64,000 bases of DNA from Paramacrobiotus metropolitanus (Eukaryota; Tardigrada; Eutardigrada; Parachela; Macrobiotidae), in the NCBI RefSeq assembly GCF_019649055.1, contig NW_026570232.1, positions 806,001-870,000 of the forward strand, given 5' to 3'. The position numbers and the translations under genes are program-made. Of this stretch, positions 34,245-46,242 are shown piece after piece (within the stretch, counting starts at the first letter, position 1; every line of letters begins with the position of its first letter). The notes under the pieces were generated by a model. It had not been told where the DNA came from, made no database searches, and worked only from the letters and a program-made list of their open reading frames with translations.

Positions 34245-37200
34245 ATGTACAACCATTCCATTTTGCTAACCAAAATGACGCGGAAGAAGGAGACGCAGCA
34301 GACCGTCGAGGGTCTACAGAGAAACCTGAAACTAAAAGATGAATACATTGAAAAATTGGAGCATGATATCCGGGAGAAGAATGAGCAGATCACACGATTG
34401 ACCAGTCTTGTGGACAAGTACCAAAGCGTGTTCACAACCAATCAGAGCCTCCTTTCCGGGCCGAAACGTCGCCGAAATCCCGGCATTAGTGCTGAGCCAG
34501 TGCGCGCTGACCGGGCACTCGAATTCAAAAAGGAGTCCGTCAGGAAATATGATAAAGGAAAAAAGTAAGGAATTTTTCTAGCTGGTCATTTCTCTCCTTT
34601 TCAAAATTCTCGAGTACTCTGTACATGTACGACAGATTTGGAGTTGAAATAGTACTGCTGTAAGTTTCAAAATATCCAAAGCATATGCGGATACAGACTT
34701 GAAAATTACTCTGGCGTTCGAAGAAACTGCATGGACGTCAGTATACGATTTATCTGGTGATCGTTCACATTCAGTAGTTGCTTAAGGGAAGTGGCTCGGT
34801 ACATGGTACCAAAATCGTGTAGATGCACGAAATATTTCACTTGCGACTTTCAAACCCTTTTTTCTCTTGTTTTATGACATTTTGTAGCCAAATGATTTGT
34901 ATACAGGAGAAAACCGTTCGTGTAACATCAGTTCGGGAGTTATGGCTCTTAGAAAATTCCAAAAAGTTTAAATGCATTCAGGTGTACCAAAAGTCTCATT
35001 ATGGACCGATCTCCTTCAAATTTTGCACGTAAATGAACATAACCACGAAGAACGTTTTTACACCGATCCACTGTTCTAGCATGTTTTTCAAATTTTAAAA
35101 TGAATTTCAAAAAATTTAAAATTCATTTTAAAATTTTAAAAAAATCATAGAACTCTGGATCGGTGTAAAAATGATCTTCGTGGTTATGTGCATTTACGTG
35201 CAAAATTTGAAGGAGATCGATCCATAATGAGACTTTTGGTACATCTGAATGCATTTAAACTTTTTGGAATTTTCTAATAGCCATAACTCCCGAACCGGAT
35301 GTTGCGCGCACAAACGGTTTTCTCGCCTGTGTATACAAATCATCTGGCTACAAAATGCCATAAAACAAAAGAAAAAAGGGTTTGGGAGTGCGCAAAAGTG
35401 AAAGATTTCGTGCATGTACACGATTTTGGTACCATGTACCGGGCCACTTCCCTTAAGGGCGTTAGCGTTGAAGGTGTTGTTAAAATCGCGATCTCAAATC
35501 TTACCGTAATCTTAAGCTTTTGCGAAATCGAAAATCGTAGTGAAGAAGATTCTCTTGCACTTCTCGCTGGATTCTCTCTCTGACATCATGCTCGATCTGA
35601 ACCACTTTTACAAGATTCGAAATTTTTAACGACGTTTACAAAATAATTTGATCAACAGGTGGTCAAAACTTTAATATTGCCATACTATTTTCAGTTGGCA
35701 TAATACAGGTATCTAATTTGGTTTGGTTAGTTACAGTAGTTTCTCTTTTTTTGTTATTTAAGGTTGCTTCTACGTACAGGCGTTTTGGAAGTACTGCGCT
35801 TTTGTGCCGAATCAGTTAAAATTGCCATGAATTTCGATAGGTGTATCACTTTTATGGCAAATTTCGTTATTTTTATTGTCGCTGTTGGCATTCACGAACA
35901 GTAAAGCACCATTTAATAGTTGGGTTAAAATAAAATTGCGGGACAGCTTTTCTGTGGCGTGTATCGTATAATTGTACTTAATAACTAATGGTCTTTCTTG
36001 CTTTATACTTACCTTGTTAGTCATACTTAGTTAGACTGCACGTTATCTTCGGCTTCGTATGCGACTTAGTTTTAAATAATTATTAAAGCTCTTGTTATGT
36101 TATTAAAAATTTTGTAAATTTACCGAATTTGGTGCTATACTTTCTAACATTTCTAACAAATGTGGTACAGAACTGCCAGATCGAAAGGCAGTTTGTACTT
36201 CCGTACAGTAATAAGTTTGCTGTATGGTAGATATATGCTGTATACATAATCGTGTAAGAAATATAATCCAAACAATTTCACATTGGTCGTTTGTCAGGTC
36301 GACTACAAAATCTAATATTCGACCAATTTGCAGGAAGACAATGCACAATGCACGGTTGCGTATATATATTTTTTAGGACTTAAGAGTCCACAATAACCCC
36401 AATGGCTGTAAGATATTGATTTGTCATTACTACGTAGCAAGGCGTGTTGAGTCACGCTTGTGGGCGTTATGTTTGAGAGTCGGCGTTTTAAGTTAATTAT
36501 TGCGTATCCTTGTCATAACGTTTGGAGTGTAATTTGAAAACTGACGGCGAAATATGTCATCTGTTAAAGGCATTCCTCATAATTTGACCGCTTATCATCG
36601 TTCTGCCTTCGTCCACTGATGCGATGCTTTTCTGCATCCTGTGTACGGATACATGTCGCCTCGTCTTGTTGACGGACGAGAGACGGTGTTTAAAAATTGT
36701 CTGTAATCCGATCCGGCTTATTTGTTAGTTGTTTATTTAATTTAAGGAATTCAGCATCCTTTTGAAGCTTGGTAATTTGATAAGCAGAAAGAATGTTGCA
36801 GTTTCTGTACAGTGTTAAAGTTTCAAAACTTTTCGCCCTCGCTACAGAAAATTCGCAAGGCACGGAAAATTCACAACTATACGGCTGGGTAACTTGGGTT
36901 AGTGTTGAAATGGGCTCTCCTTGTGCGCTACTTCGGGTACCGTTAAAAAAACTTTCACAAAGGCAGAATGTTTAATAATTTTCCTGCGCATTTATTCTTT
37001 CGCGCGGCTATGATATTATGTACAGTAAATATTGTTCGTGCCTTAATATTCATAAACTGTACTTTCGACACTTTTATGTCAAGCTCAGAATACTAATGAA
37101 AACGTAGTAGGCCGATCCAGAAGCAGAGATTCAGAAAATCTGTGGGTTTAATTTCGCGAAAATTTGATCGCGTAAATTTCTGATCCTTCCTGTAACGAAT

Positions 37201-40200
37201 GTTTTTCGTTTCTCCATATCTTAACTCGTAAAAATCCATTGATGATGTAATTTTATTTTGTATTAGCGACCGGTGGTGGTCCCTTGGTGTTTGATGATTA
37301 TCTTCCCTGCCGGTTCAACATCAGAGTTTCCAGTGGTTGGCAAGCCGAAACCGCACCCGTCCACAGCTTGCACCATGCATCGCAAACCGCTATAAATCTG
37401 TCTGTAGTCAATCGAGTTGTGACTGAACCGTGTTATAGACGTCAGCCGGAAACTTGTCAGTTTTCTGCCAATTTTTATTTTCAAAATAGCACCCGCACAG
37501 TTAATAACTGTAGACGTGAGTGGGAGCTTTTTTCCTCTAACGTGCACAATTAGTTCGGGCAGATAAGAATTTTCCGATGGGGTCATTGCGTGAGTTCCAG
37601 TGGGCGCTGCTGCATAAGATTCAGGAACTAGAGTACAAGGATATTGAGATTAATGAATTGCGGAAGATTTTGTCACAAAAGGAGGAACTGCTGGAATATC
37701 AGAAGCGGGAAATTGCCAAGCTGAGAGAAATGCTGAAAATGGCTGCTGCCATGATTACGTTGCCGGTATCACCGGTTGTATCTGGTGCGGTTGTTGTGAA
37801 AAAACCCGCAGCCAAAAAGCGAGTGGCTATTTCGGCTGAACCTATTGATGCGCAAGCAGTTGCCACGTTGACCTTAAACCTCAAACGTCCCGTTACTTCC
37901 CGCAAATTTTCACAGTATGTACGCCTTATAACTTTGAATTTTTCATAAACATCGTTTTTAGTTATTTAATTTATTAGTTTCTGCGCGTTGTTCTGCGACC
38001 GCAAAGTGGTAGTTATTTTATTATTGAGCCGTTTCGAATTCTGAACCATATTCTCTTATATTTTCAGTCTGTTTGACCTGCAAATCTGTTTGACCTGCAA
38101 ATCTGTTTGAGCTGCATGTACATGCATTTTGAAGTTGATTACAGTAATTTTACTAACATTGCATGTAGATTCTGTATACATAATCCATATATTTCAGCAA
38201 GTTATGGGATTAGAATATTTTCTAATCTTGCTGTTGTGTTACTTTTTATGGATTATGTATCTGCATAAAACTACTTAAGTGCTGCATGCGAAGTGGTTGA
38301 TTTGTTTTTTCAAAAACCAGATCAGTAGTTTTGTATTCCTGACCGGCACTTAGAAATCCTTAAATTGTTTCACTTTCAAGTTCGATAGCTCGCAAAAAGA
38401 GCACGAGTATTTTGGATGTTTCAGTAGAAGGTGAGTGATGTTTGTACAGCAGTAACGAAGTGGAATGCTAATGGTATTGAATGCACTGGGCGTTTGTTTT
38501 TAATTTGAAGTTCTGACGCAGTGATGTGTTGTTTTAGTAACATGATACCGAATTTTCCTCTATCTATGTGCCTTACGTTAATACCAAGCGTGCTGCCGGT
38601 ATATGCCAAGCCGACTGTCTTTAAAATAAGTAAAGTAGAAGAAAAGAAAAGAGGGTTTGAATTGACAATTTCCATTTTAATCTCGCTGAGTAAAGTGATA
38701 CGATCGAATCAAAATCTCTTTGCCTATGGAAATCGGTTGGTAATCTGCTTGCCTAATTCGTGATATTAAGTGGTTTTATTGCTGATTCCTGCTTCTAGAA
38801 CGGCACAGTGGTAGGAAGGGTCCATAATGCATATGGTGCAAGCAAGACTGCAGAAACGACTTTGATGACAGCTGGAGAATGAAAAAACTTCAGATTACAA
38901 TGTTTAAATGTGATTTTCAGTGTATGTTATCTAACATTCGAGACGGTTCTGAAGTTGTTTTAATTAAATAATGTAAACCGATAACCAGATTTTTCAAAAA
39001 ATATGTGTGATATCTTATGATTAATTTGCTGAATCTTCGTATTGCAGTAAGATTATTTATACAAGTATGCTTGCAACCGTGCACGTGTATAAACCATTGC
39101 TAACAAAGACCGTAATTTTTTACGCTGCTTTTACAAAGTAGTACATGTATACCTAGACAAAATGAGGAACTCTTCTGAAGGAACAGTAAGCTAAGCGTTA
39201 TAAAATGCGCTGTGCAGCACAGAATTTCTGCTTAAGCAGACAAATCGGAGAATTTTGCTTTTGTACCATAAAAAAGGGTAAATTTTGCCGAAGGGTCGTG
39301 CAGTAATGCTAATAACCATAATCAGTTTCGAACCTTTCTGAATTGTTCCGCATAATCGCGATCACCATACGTTCTTTGGCCTTCCAACCAGATTTAAGAC
39401 GTTGCGATAGCCTTCGTTTTGTGAATAAGCAAGTTAGTTAATTGGATTTGATACTGCATAGTAAGAGAGCGGAAAAGACTGCAAAAAAGATGTTATGCAA
39501 GTGATTTTTCCGGGTTGTAAGCTAAACGCTAGCCAAACTTGTTCTGCTGGAGTAGCATACTGAAGAGTGCTTTTGGTCAATGCAGATCAAAAGCCACCAT
39601 CAAGCAAGCCATATTGGAGAATGATTTTATGAAGAACTACGATCATCAAGAGATCTCGGAAATTGTGGATTGTATGTATTATGTGGAGTATGCTGCCGAC
39701 GAAATTATCATACAGGAAGGAGAGGATGGCAAGCTTATGTATGTTCTGGAAGGTGAGTGCCGAATGCTGCATTATATACAGTATCAGTTTAAATTATGTA
39801 TTTCTGCATTTAATCATGCAGGGCAAATTACCCAGTTCATATACGTATTACCTACATATTCTACTGACTATTTTGTGCGGTTCAGTATTTTATCATTGGC
39901 GATCGTTGCTTAACTTTTAACTACTAGTACCCGCACAATTTGTAGCTGTTTCACAGATACATAATAATTTCCATTATTGTTTTACCAGTAGTAATACATA
40001 ATATTCATCTCAATTCAATGACAAGGTACAAACGCCACCCAGCAGGGCTAAATGAGCAAACTGATAAAAACGACAATCAGTTTGCAATAAATTTTGTGGA
40101 AGGTTAAACGATACACGAAATGCGGAAACAGTTACATTGTACTTTCGTTCGCGATTGTATGCATAAATAAGCGTTTTGACACACGTGAAGCACACGCGCC

Positions 40201-43200
40201 GCATAAAAGAATAAGTAGTGAAAGGTACGCTGTACACATGAAACGGTTTCCAGGCATAAGAATGTTGAAAAAGTGCGAAACAGGACCGCAAAAAAATGCA
40301 CTACCATATTTGATCATAATCCTTTCCGCCCTTAGCAATGTTATTCGCGTTTTTCGCTTAAACTGTCCTTCTAGAACAGCGGTTGCAGAAGTTCGGTTAA
40401 TTGTTTAATTTGTTTTCTTTGAGCGAGTTTCTTGGTAGTGCCGCTGGCATTAGCCAGCAACAGCTTATACGCTGTGGCATTCTCGAGCCGCTGCAATTAA
40501 AAGGTAGGCAGCATAAAAGTTTCGAGTTTTCAATTTTTTACGTTTGAATCACAGAAAAAACGTCATGCGCTATGTAAACAAGCAGCATCCACCAGGAACT
40601 GACATTTTCCCATGATTTACGCCATAATAATGCCGAATATTTACCGGAGCGCGTCTGTTCCCTATAATTCAGTAGAATGTTTACCGTTACCACTGTTGGT
40701 TATCTGTCGCGGCGTCGATTTAATCCATCGCGGCGTCGATTTGCAGACGGTGAGGTTGAAGTCACCAAGGATGGGAAGAAACTGTGCAATATGGGACCGG
40801 GGAAGGTTTTCGGTGAGCTGGCCATATTGTACAACTGCAAGCGGACAGCCACTATTCGAGGTGAGGAAGACAACACTTTGTGCATTATGCTGTTGGTTTT
40901 GCGATTTCATTATTATGGGAAATGTTTATCACCGAAACTCTTCTTCCTCGCAGCTGTTGTGCCTTGCAAAGTATGGGCCATCGACCGACAGTCCTTCCAG
41001 ATGATTATGATGCGGCAGGGATTGATGAAGCAACAGGAATACGTTGCCTTCTTGAAAAGGTTAGTTTGGTTTACGATAATCATGAACTTGTTGCTGTTTG
41101 AAATTCGTACATGAACGCTGTCAAATCTGATTGCGCCAAATTGGTTTCCATTTCAGAGTTTTTTTATATAGGTATATTCATTAGGCGCAAATGCAAATTT
41201 GATTAAAGGAATTAACAAGGTTGCAATTATTGCAGTGTTCCTTCAATGAAAGGCTTACCGGACGATACGTTGGCACGTATTGCAGATGTCATCGAAGAGG
41301 TGAATTGGTTTAGTGCAAACCAGTTGTCTATTGCATGAAACTGACAGGGAATAACGCGGTGTCTTTTGTTTTCCATTACAGTACCATTATAACTGCGGGG
41401 AGTACATTATCCGACAAGGTGCTCGCGGTGACACTTTTTTTATTATCAGCCGGGGCAGGGTATGGCGCTTGCATCGCTTAAATTGTAAAGTGTGGTTAAG
41501 TCTGAAATGTTATATTTACACCGCAATGAATATCAGGTGAAAGTCACGAGGAAGGCCACGGAGAACGAAGAGGAGAAGTTCATCCGGAGCCTGGAGCGGG
41601 GAGACTTCTTCGGCGAAAGAGCTCTTCGAGGGTCAGTTGCCGGTGTTAGATTTCTTAGTATTTACGCAAATCTATGTATTCATGTTTATCTTAAAACTAC
41701 TTTTATGACTGCTTTCACAGGGAGGAAATTCGAACGGCCAACATTGTGGTCGAGTCGAAGGATGGCGTCACCTGCCTCGTTATGGACCGAGAGTATGCTG
41801 GATTGCAGCTAATTCCTGCTACAACTTATATATTATATTATTGTATCGTTTTACAGCAACTTCAACCAGATGCTCTGTAGTCTAGAAGAATTCAATCGGC
41901 AGTATGAAGACGAAGTGGAAACGGAGCGATTTCGGTAAATATGGATTTTAAGTTGGCTTACTGTGTAGTAATTAACATATTTTGTTCAAAATTCGAACAT
42001 TCTTGTTTCTGTTGATAAGGTTGGTTATTGAATTTGTGTTGCAGTGTGCGTGGTGAATATGCTCATCTCAAATTATCTGACCTGCGCGTTATTGCCACAT
42101 TGGGCATTGGCGGCTTTGGTCGTGTGGAATTAGTGCAGCTAATTGAGAATCCCGAGAAAAGCTTTGCGCTGAAAGCCATGAAGAAAGCGCACATCGTTGA
42201 AACCCGGCAACAGGAACATATTATGTCGGAGAAAAAAATTCTTGAAGAATGCAACTGCATGTTCATTGTCAAGTAAGCATAAAGTCATCGAGTGTTCTTC
42301 CGGTTCCTAAAGAAATGAATTTGTATTTTGCAGACTGTACAGGACGTTTAAAGACAGAAAGTACTTGTACATGCTGCTTGACCTTCTTCAAGGCGGTGAA
42401 GTGTGGACCATACTGCGTGACAGGTGCGTAACACTTAAAATGTTTTTGCACCAAAATCCGCTGGAAATTCCGTAGGGTTCATCTTACGGAATAATTGACA
42501 TACTTTTTTAAAAATAATTGGTTGTTTACCAAATTTTACAAAAATGTTTATCCTTTGCTTCAGATTTCTTTGCATCGCATGTTTTGCACCTTCGGATTCT
42601 TGTTAATCGTGTTGCGTAATTTTCATATCCGTTTGGCAGGGGCTGCTTTGACGAGCCAATTGCCAGGTTCTACACGGGGTGCATTGTGGAAGCCCTGTCA
42701 TACCTGCACTCACGCGGCATTATCTATCGTGATCTGAAGCCAGAAAACATGCTGCTGGACGCCCGCGGCTATGTGAAACTCGTTGATTTCGGCTTTGCCA
42801 AAAGGCTGGGAGTGGGCAAGAAGACATGGACATTCTGCGGTACACCGGAATATGTGGCACCGGAAATTATTCTCAATAAGGGACATGATTTGTCCGCTGA
42901 TTACTGGTCCCTGGGTATACTGATGTATGAGCTGCTCACCGGAAGGTAAATGCGAAATGTGGGACACCTAGTCTGCAGTATTCTGTTCATGCACCTAGTC
43001 TGCAATATTCTGTGCTGCTGGGTGTATGTTTATAGCTTTATGCAGAGTTGAAGATGCCGGTTTTTCCGTTTTATTCGGTATTCATGTATAGTTGAATTTT
43101 TTTAAAACAAAAATACGCAGTAAGAAGTAAGAACAAAGTGCCGGTTGTAACGGTTTTGGGTGTGACATGCATCCCAGTCAGTTTCTTTGTCTTTTTAGTC

Positions 43201-43656
43201 CTCCGTTTACCGCTGTGGATCCGATGAGGACGTACAATATCATCCTGCGTGGTATCGATGCCATTGAATTCCACCGAAAAATTACCCGCGTTGCTGCTAA
43301 TTTAATTAAGAAGTTTTGCCGTGATAATCCGTCAGAGCGACTGGGATGCGGCAAGGGTGGTATGAACGATATTCGCAAGCATCAGTGGTTTACCGGTTTC
43401 AACTGGGAAGGACTGCAGAAGGGTTCACTGGAAGCGCCCATCATTCCCAAGGTATTTAAAGCACACTGATGGGAAAATGGTTGATTTCGATAGTTTTGCG
43501 AAACAGTTTTATTTATAAATCAGCGACATATGGGAATTTAAGTTTTTGTCTGATTGGTAGATTGGGTCAGTTACGGATCATTCAAATTTCGATGCATATC
43601 CTGCTGATGACGAAGTGCCGCCGGATGATGTGACGGGCTGGGATAAAGATTTTTAA
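34245..43656 (+). CDS. PRKG1: cGMP-dependent protein kinase (PKG I type), form 1
   Basis: Fourteen coding exons: 34245-34564, 39586-39752, 40747-40860, 40954-41059, 41236-41299, 41382-41459, 41537-41631, 41721-41792, 41857-41934, 42045-42272, 42334-42423, 42640-42945, 43199-43451 and 43561-43656. All are GT-AG in phase; 688 residues (human PKG I 671-686). Residues about 18-65 form a dimerising leucine zipper, followed by the autoinhibitory GISAEPV. cNMP-binding cassette A is [14 protein letters not shown] (184-197) and cassette B is [16 protein letters not shown] (307-322). The kinase has glycine loop GIGGFG (385-390), Lys408, catalytic RDLKPEN (Asp502), DFG (520-522), activation-loop [10 protein letters not shown] (Thr535) and an AGC C-tail ending GWDKDF. 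All catalytic residues are present. It phosphorylates Ser/Thr targets downstream of NO/guanylyl-cyclase signalling; relatives are Drosophila foraging and nematode egl-4. Confidence 0.97.
34782..35457. repeat. Foldback element, about 676 bp, with arms of about 310 bp
   Basis: The left arm from 34782 (TTAAGGGAAGTGGCTCGGTA) and the right arm ending near 35457 are reverse complements over almost their whole length, with scattered mismatches. They meet at an AT-rich centre near 35085-35130 (nested ttttaaaatgaatt / aattcattttaaaa). The transcript would fold into a long hairpin. The element lies in the PKG intron between the two alternative first exons. A degenerate solo arm of the family is at 12008-12220. 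Confidence 0.85.
35458..37576. other. PKG intronic DNA between alternative first exons
   Basis: No supported gene. A minus-strand open stretch at 36103-36348 (80 codons) and plus-strand stretches near 36793-36975 are probably chance. It should contain the promoter of the second PKG first exon. Confidence 0.4.
37577..37914 (+). CDS. PRKG1: PKG alternative first coding exon (form 2)
   Basis: A second first exon from ATG 37577 to donor GTATGT after 37914. It ends in the same phase 2 as 34245-34564 and so can splice to 39586; the product would be 694 residues. It encodes its own leucine zipper (heptads across [20 protein letters not shown] and [18 protein letters not shown]) and its own autoinhibitory site [11 protein letters not shown]. 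In mammals the I-alpha form has a GISAEP-type site and the I-beta form an AISAEP-type site preceded by basic residues. The two exons here show the same contrast. It sits about 3 kb downstream of the first, suggesting a separate internal promoter. Confidence 0.85.
37915..39585. other. PKG intron before the first shared exon
   Basis: AT-rich and without coding signal. It contains 2.9 copies of a 17-bp tandem repeat at 38068-38118 (unit TCTGTTTGACCTGCAAA). Confidence 0.5.
38068..38118. repeat. 17-bp tandem repeat, three copies
   Basis: TCTGTTTGACCTGCAAA occurs at 38068-38084 and 38085-38101, with a third diverged copy at 38102-38118. It lies in the large PKG intron. Confidence 0.85.
40705..40746. 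repeat. Tandem duplication at the PKG exon-4 splice acceptor
   Basis: The motif TCGCGGCGTCGATTT occurs at about 40707-40721 and again at about 40729-40743. The second copy runs directly into the acceptor GCAG ending at 40746. Confidence 0.75.
42965..43018. repeat. Tandem duplication of about 27 bp in a PKG intron
   Basis: ACCTAGTCTGCAGTATTCTG and ACCTAGTCTGCAATATTCTG occur about 27 bp apart, just downstream of the donor at 42946. Confidence 0.7.
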
Positions 43657-44440
43657 AAAATTTCGACGTTTCTCTGTTGAATTTTATCAGTGACGAAACT
43701 AGTTGCATGACCTGTGAATGGTTGACATTCTGATGGCTCAATTGTGACGATTGTCTATATTTTTGGAGAGGTTTATTGACAGATATAGCCGAATGCGTCC
43801 CGTTTTGACATGGACGTGCGGGAGTAATTTATTGGTGGAGCCGCGGTTGATCGGTTTGATTTTGTGGATTGATCGGGCTGCACGGATCTTGCCTTATCCC
43901 TATGTTTTCCTTGACATTGTTGTGCTTTTATAATGACAGTGAAGTTTGCAGATATTTGGCAGTTTTGCTCAAAGTTGGTCGAAATAGTAAATGCGCCGTT
44001 TGCGGAGTGTTTATGTACGAAAGTCTAAAAAGCACGGTATGGATTACATAATTACCTAATAATTACGATATAATTTACCACGAATACTTACGATTACGTA
44101 TTTGTACACTGCGTATCGGTTTTAAGGTCATCAGCGAATTTCTCGAATGTGGTTTCTCCCGACACAGCTGACCTGTAGCTGCAGTTAAGTACTATAGTAA
44201 AAAAATACTTATATGGCTGGAAATCGGAAATGAGCCCTGCAGTTGCACTGTGAGTACTGCTTATTGTGACGTATGTATTGTCCACGGGCTGTACAATACT
44301 CGTACAAACAAAATTTGCGGTTTTTAGTCATACAAAAGGGTAAATACTGGTCGAATGAGTCAGCTGCCCACCCGACTCCACCGGGTCCGATGGTGAGTCA
44401 GGGCTAGGAGCCAGAGAAAATACAACAAGTGCTAATTAAT
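43657..44440. other. PKG 3' flank
   Basis: Presumed 3' UTR and intergenic DNA. Small open frames (43751-43933, 44094-44285) have no recognisable content. Confidence 0.45.
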
Positions 44441-45169
44441 AGTACTACTCGAAACGCACTTTAAATGCGTTCTGCAAGATACAGAGCCGGGAGTTCTGTA
44501 AAACTGAATCTACCAATGGTACAGCGCTGAATCTTATAGAGCGTTACAGAGCAACGAGACCTCGGACTCTAAAAGCGCCCAGTTACCGTTGACCAATTTG
44601 GTCAACGATTTATTTACTATTCACAACAATTTTGTGGCCGTTTCCTTTCTGTTTTTCTGGCGATTTTAAGTTTTATTAAGCTGAAGAAATCAGACGACTG
44701 GTGAAAAAGCGAAACGCAATTGCACCTAAAGTATTTACGTCGAGGTGGTTTTACCATTCCTCGCGCTGACGACTATGGCGAAGTCGCCTGTTGCCATCGA
44801 TATAAATTCAAACATGCACAGCCGGAGGCAGCATAAAAACAGTGAACAAAGCAGAACTGGAATGTTGATTCGATAGAAGCAATTAAATTCCCGTTACTTA
44901 CACCCTCAAATCTTGAAAAATAGGACTTTAGACGAATTAAAAATAGGACTTTAGACGTACAGCGGACTGTGCATCCACATCAAAAAATAAATTTGACATA
45001 GCAAGAAATGCGAGTTCTGTATCGTAACGGAGCCAGGAGAGTTCCTTTTAGATACAGAACACTTTAACTCAGTCGTCCAATCAGCGGTAAGGGGGTGGTA
45101 TCAAAAGTTACAGAACTTCCGGCTCTGTATCTTACAGAACACAATTTAAAGTGCGTTTCGAGTAGTACT
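44441..45169. mobile_element. Non-autonomous DNA transposon (MITE-like), 729 bp
   Basis: Inverted termini of about 60 bp: AGTACTACTCGAAACGCACT from 44441, and its reverse complement ending at 45169, continuing with mismatches through 'gatacagagccggaagttctgtaa'. The interior has no coding frame but contains a near-perfect palindrome (CGTTGACCAATTTGGTCAAC, 44588-44607) and further 'gatacagaaca'-type sub-repeats near 45048. Flanks show AAT on both sides, a possible 3-bp target duplication. The superfamily is unclear. Confidence 0.8.
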
Positions 45170-45586
45170 AATGTAATTTGCGACCGCACTATACGTACGT
45201 GTGGGGTCAATTTTTGGTTTTGCTGTACGCATTAAAACCTTATAATTATCTATAGTACATGCCATTTAACGCGGGATTACCGAATTTACCGTACATCGGT
45301 GGTGTACTTATACAGATAAGAATCTGTGCTACCCACGGTGCACGGGTTTACACCGTGCCTAGATTTCTTCGGGTCCAGTCAGTACAGTAGATTTGCCAGC
45401 TGCTCGCTGCATCCGCCATCTTCGCACTTTCGCAGACCGCGATAGATTCTGGCATTATTCGCAGTTTTTTCAGCCGCTGATCACCCTCCTTTTCATTGCG
45501 CCGATCTTCATTGCTTGTCGCCACGTTACAGTAACCTTTCGAGAATTCTCTTTTTCCTCCGTTATTTCTCCACTCGACCTTTAATC
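45170..45586. other. Intergenic / thioredoxin promoter and 5' UTR
   Basis: The segment from about 45360 to the ATG is less AT-rich and has no in-frame upstream ATG. It probably holds the thioredoxin transcription start. Confidence 0.4.
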
Positions 45587-46242
45587 ATGCCTAGCCTGAA
45601 GGATATCGATTCCAAGGACAGCATGAAGCGTCTGCTGAGCAAGGCTGGTGATGAGCTCGTCATTGCTGAATTCTACGCCACCTGGTGTGGAAGCTGCACG
45701 AAGGTGGCTCCCGCCTATGAACAGTTGGCCGAGAAGTACGCGGACAGCGCCCAGTTCGTCAAGGTGGACGTGGACAAGGCCGATGATATCCATCCCGAGT
45801 ACAAAGTTACTGCCACTGTGAGTAGCGTTCATCGCAAGTTTTGCCAGAAATCCCCTTTTCTGCAACAATAGCATGGCGACCCTCGATCTGTAAATTTTGT
45901 ACCTTGCTCATGAAATGGTGTCGAAAACATAACAGCATATGTTATAAAAATATTCTACAACAAAATCTCGGTAGTGCAATGCTTATCGGTAATTTTACAG
46001 CATTATTTGTTTTGATAAATTCATATTCTTACAAATACCATAATGTGCGTTCTAATGCAAATATGTAGTGAATTGTAAGGGCGGTACGGTATACTTCCGC
46101 ATTCCCAGTCGCAGGTTGTTGACCTTTCGTTAACTGTTTGTCGTAGCCCACGTTCGTGTTCATCAAAGATGGGAAGGCCATCGACCAGTTCCAGGGATCC
46201 AACGCGGGAATGCTGGAAGCGGCCATCCAGAAGCACGTCTAG
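45587..46242 (+). CDS. TXN: Thioredoxin with CGSC active site
   Basis: Two exons, 45587-45817 (donor gtgagt) and 46147-46242 (acceptor tcgtag, stop TAG), phase 0, 108 residues, the normal length for a cytosolic thioredoxin. Landmarks: VIAEFYATWCGSC (active-site Cys34 and Cys37), KVAPAYEQLAEKY, FVKVDVDKADDIHPEYKVTA, cis-proline TPTF (Pro78) and FQGSNAGMLEAAIQKHV. The conserved proline of the classical WCGPC motif is replaced by Ser36. Family knowledge says changes at this position shift redox potential and protein selectivity. Everything else looks functional, so this is an active thiol-disulphide reductase with altered chemistry rather than a pseudogene. AATAAA lies at 46426. No signal peptide, so cytosolic. 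Confidence 0.95.

Noticed and set aside
36103-36348. Minus-strand 81-codon frame in the PKG intron
   Set aside because: AT-rich composition, no domain, no flanking splice partners found.
43199-43469. PKG ending at the stop at 43467-43469
   Set aside because: A donor at 43452 and acceptor at 43560 add the conserved AGC C-tail ending GWDKDF, as in all PKG I proteins.
43578-43656. Acceptor at 'gggtcag' (43577) for the last PKG exon
   Set aside because: It gives the wrong frame. The acceptor 'ttggtag' at 43560 restores the conserved C-tail.
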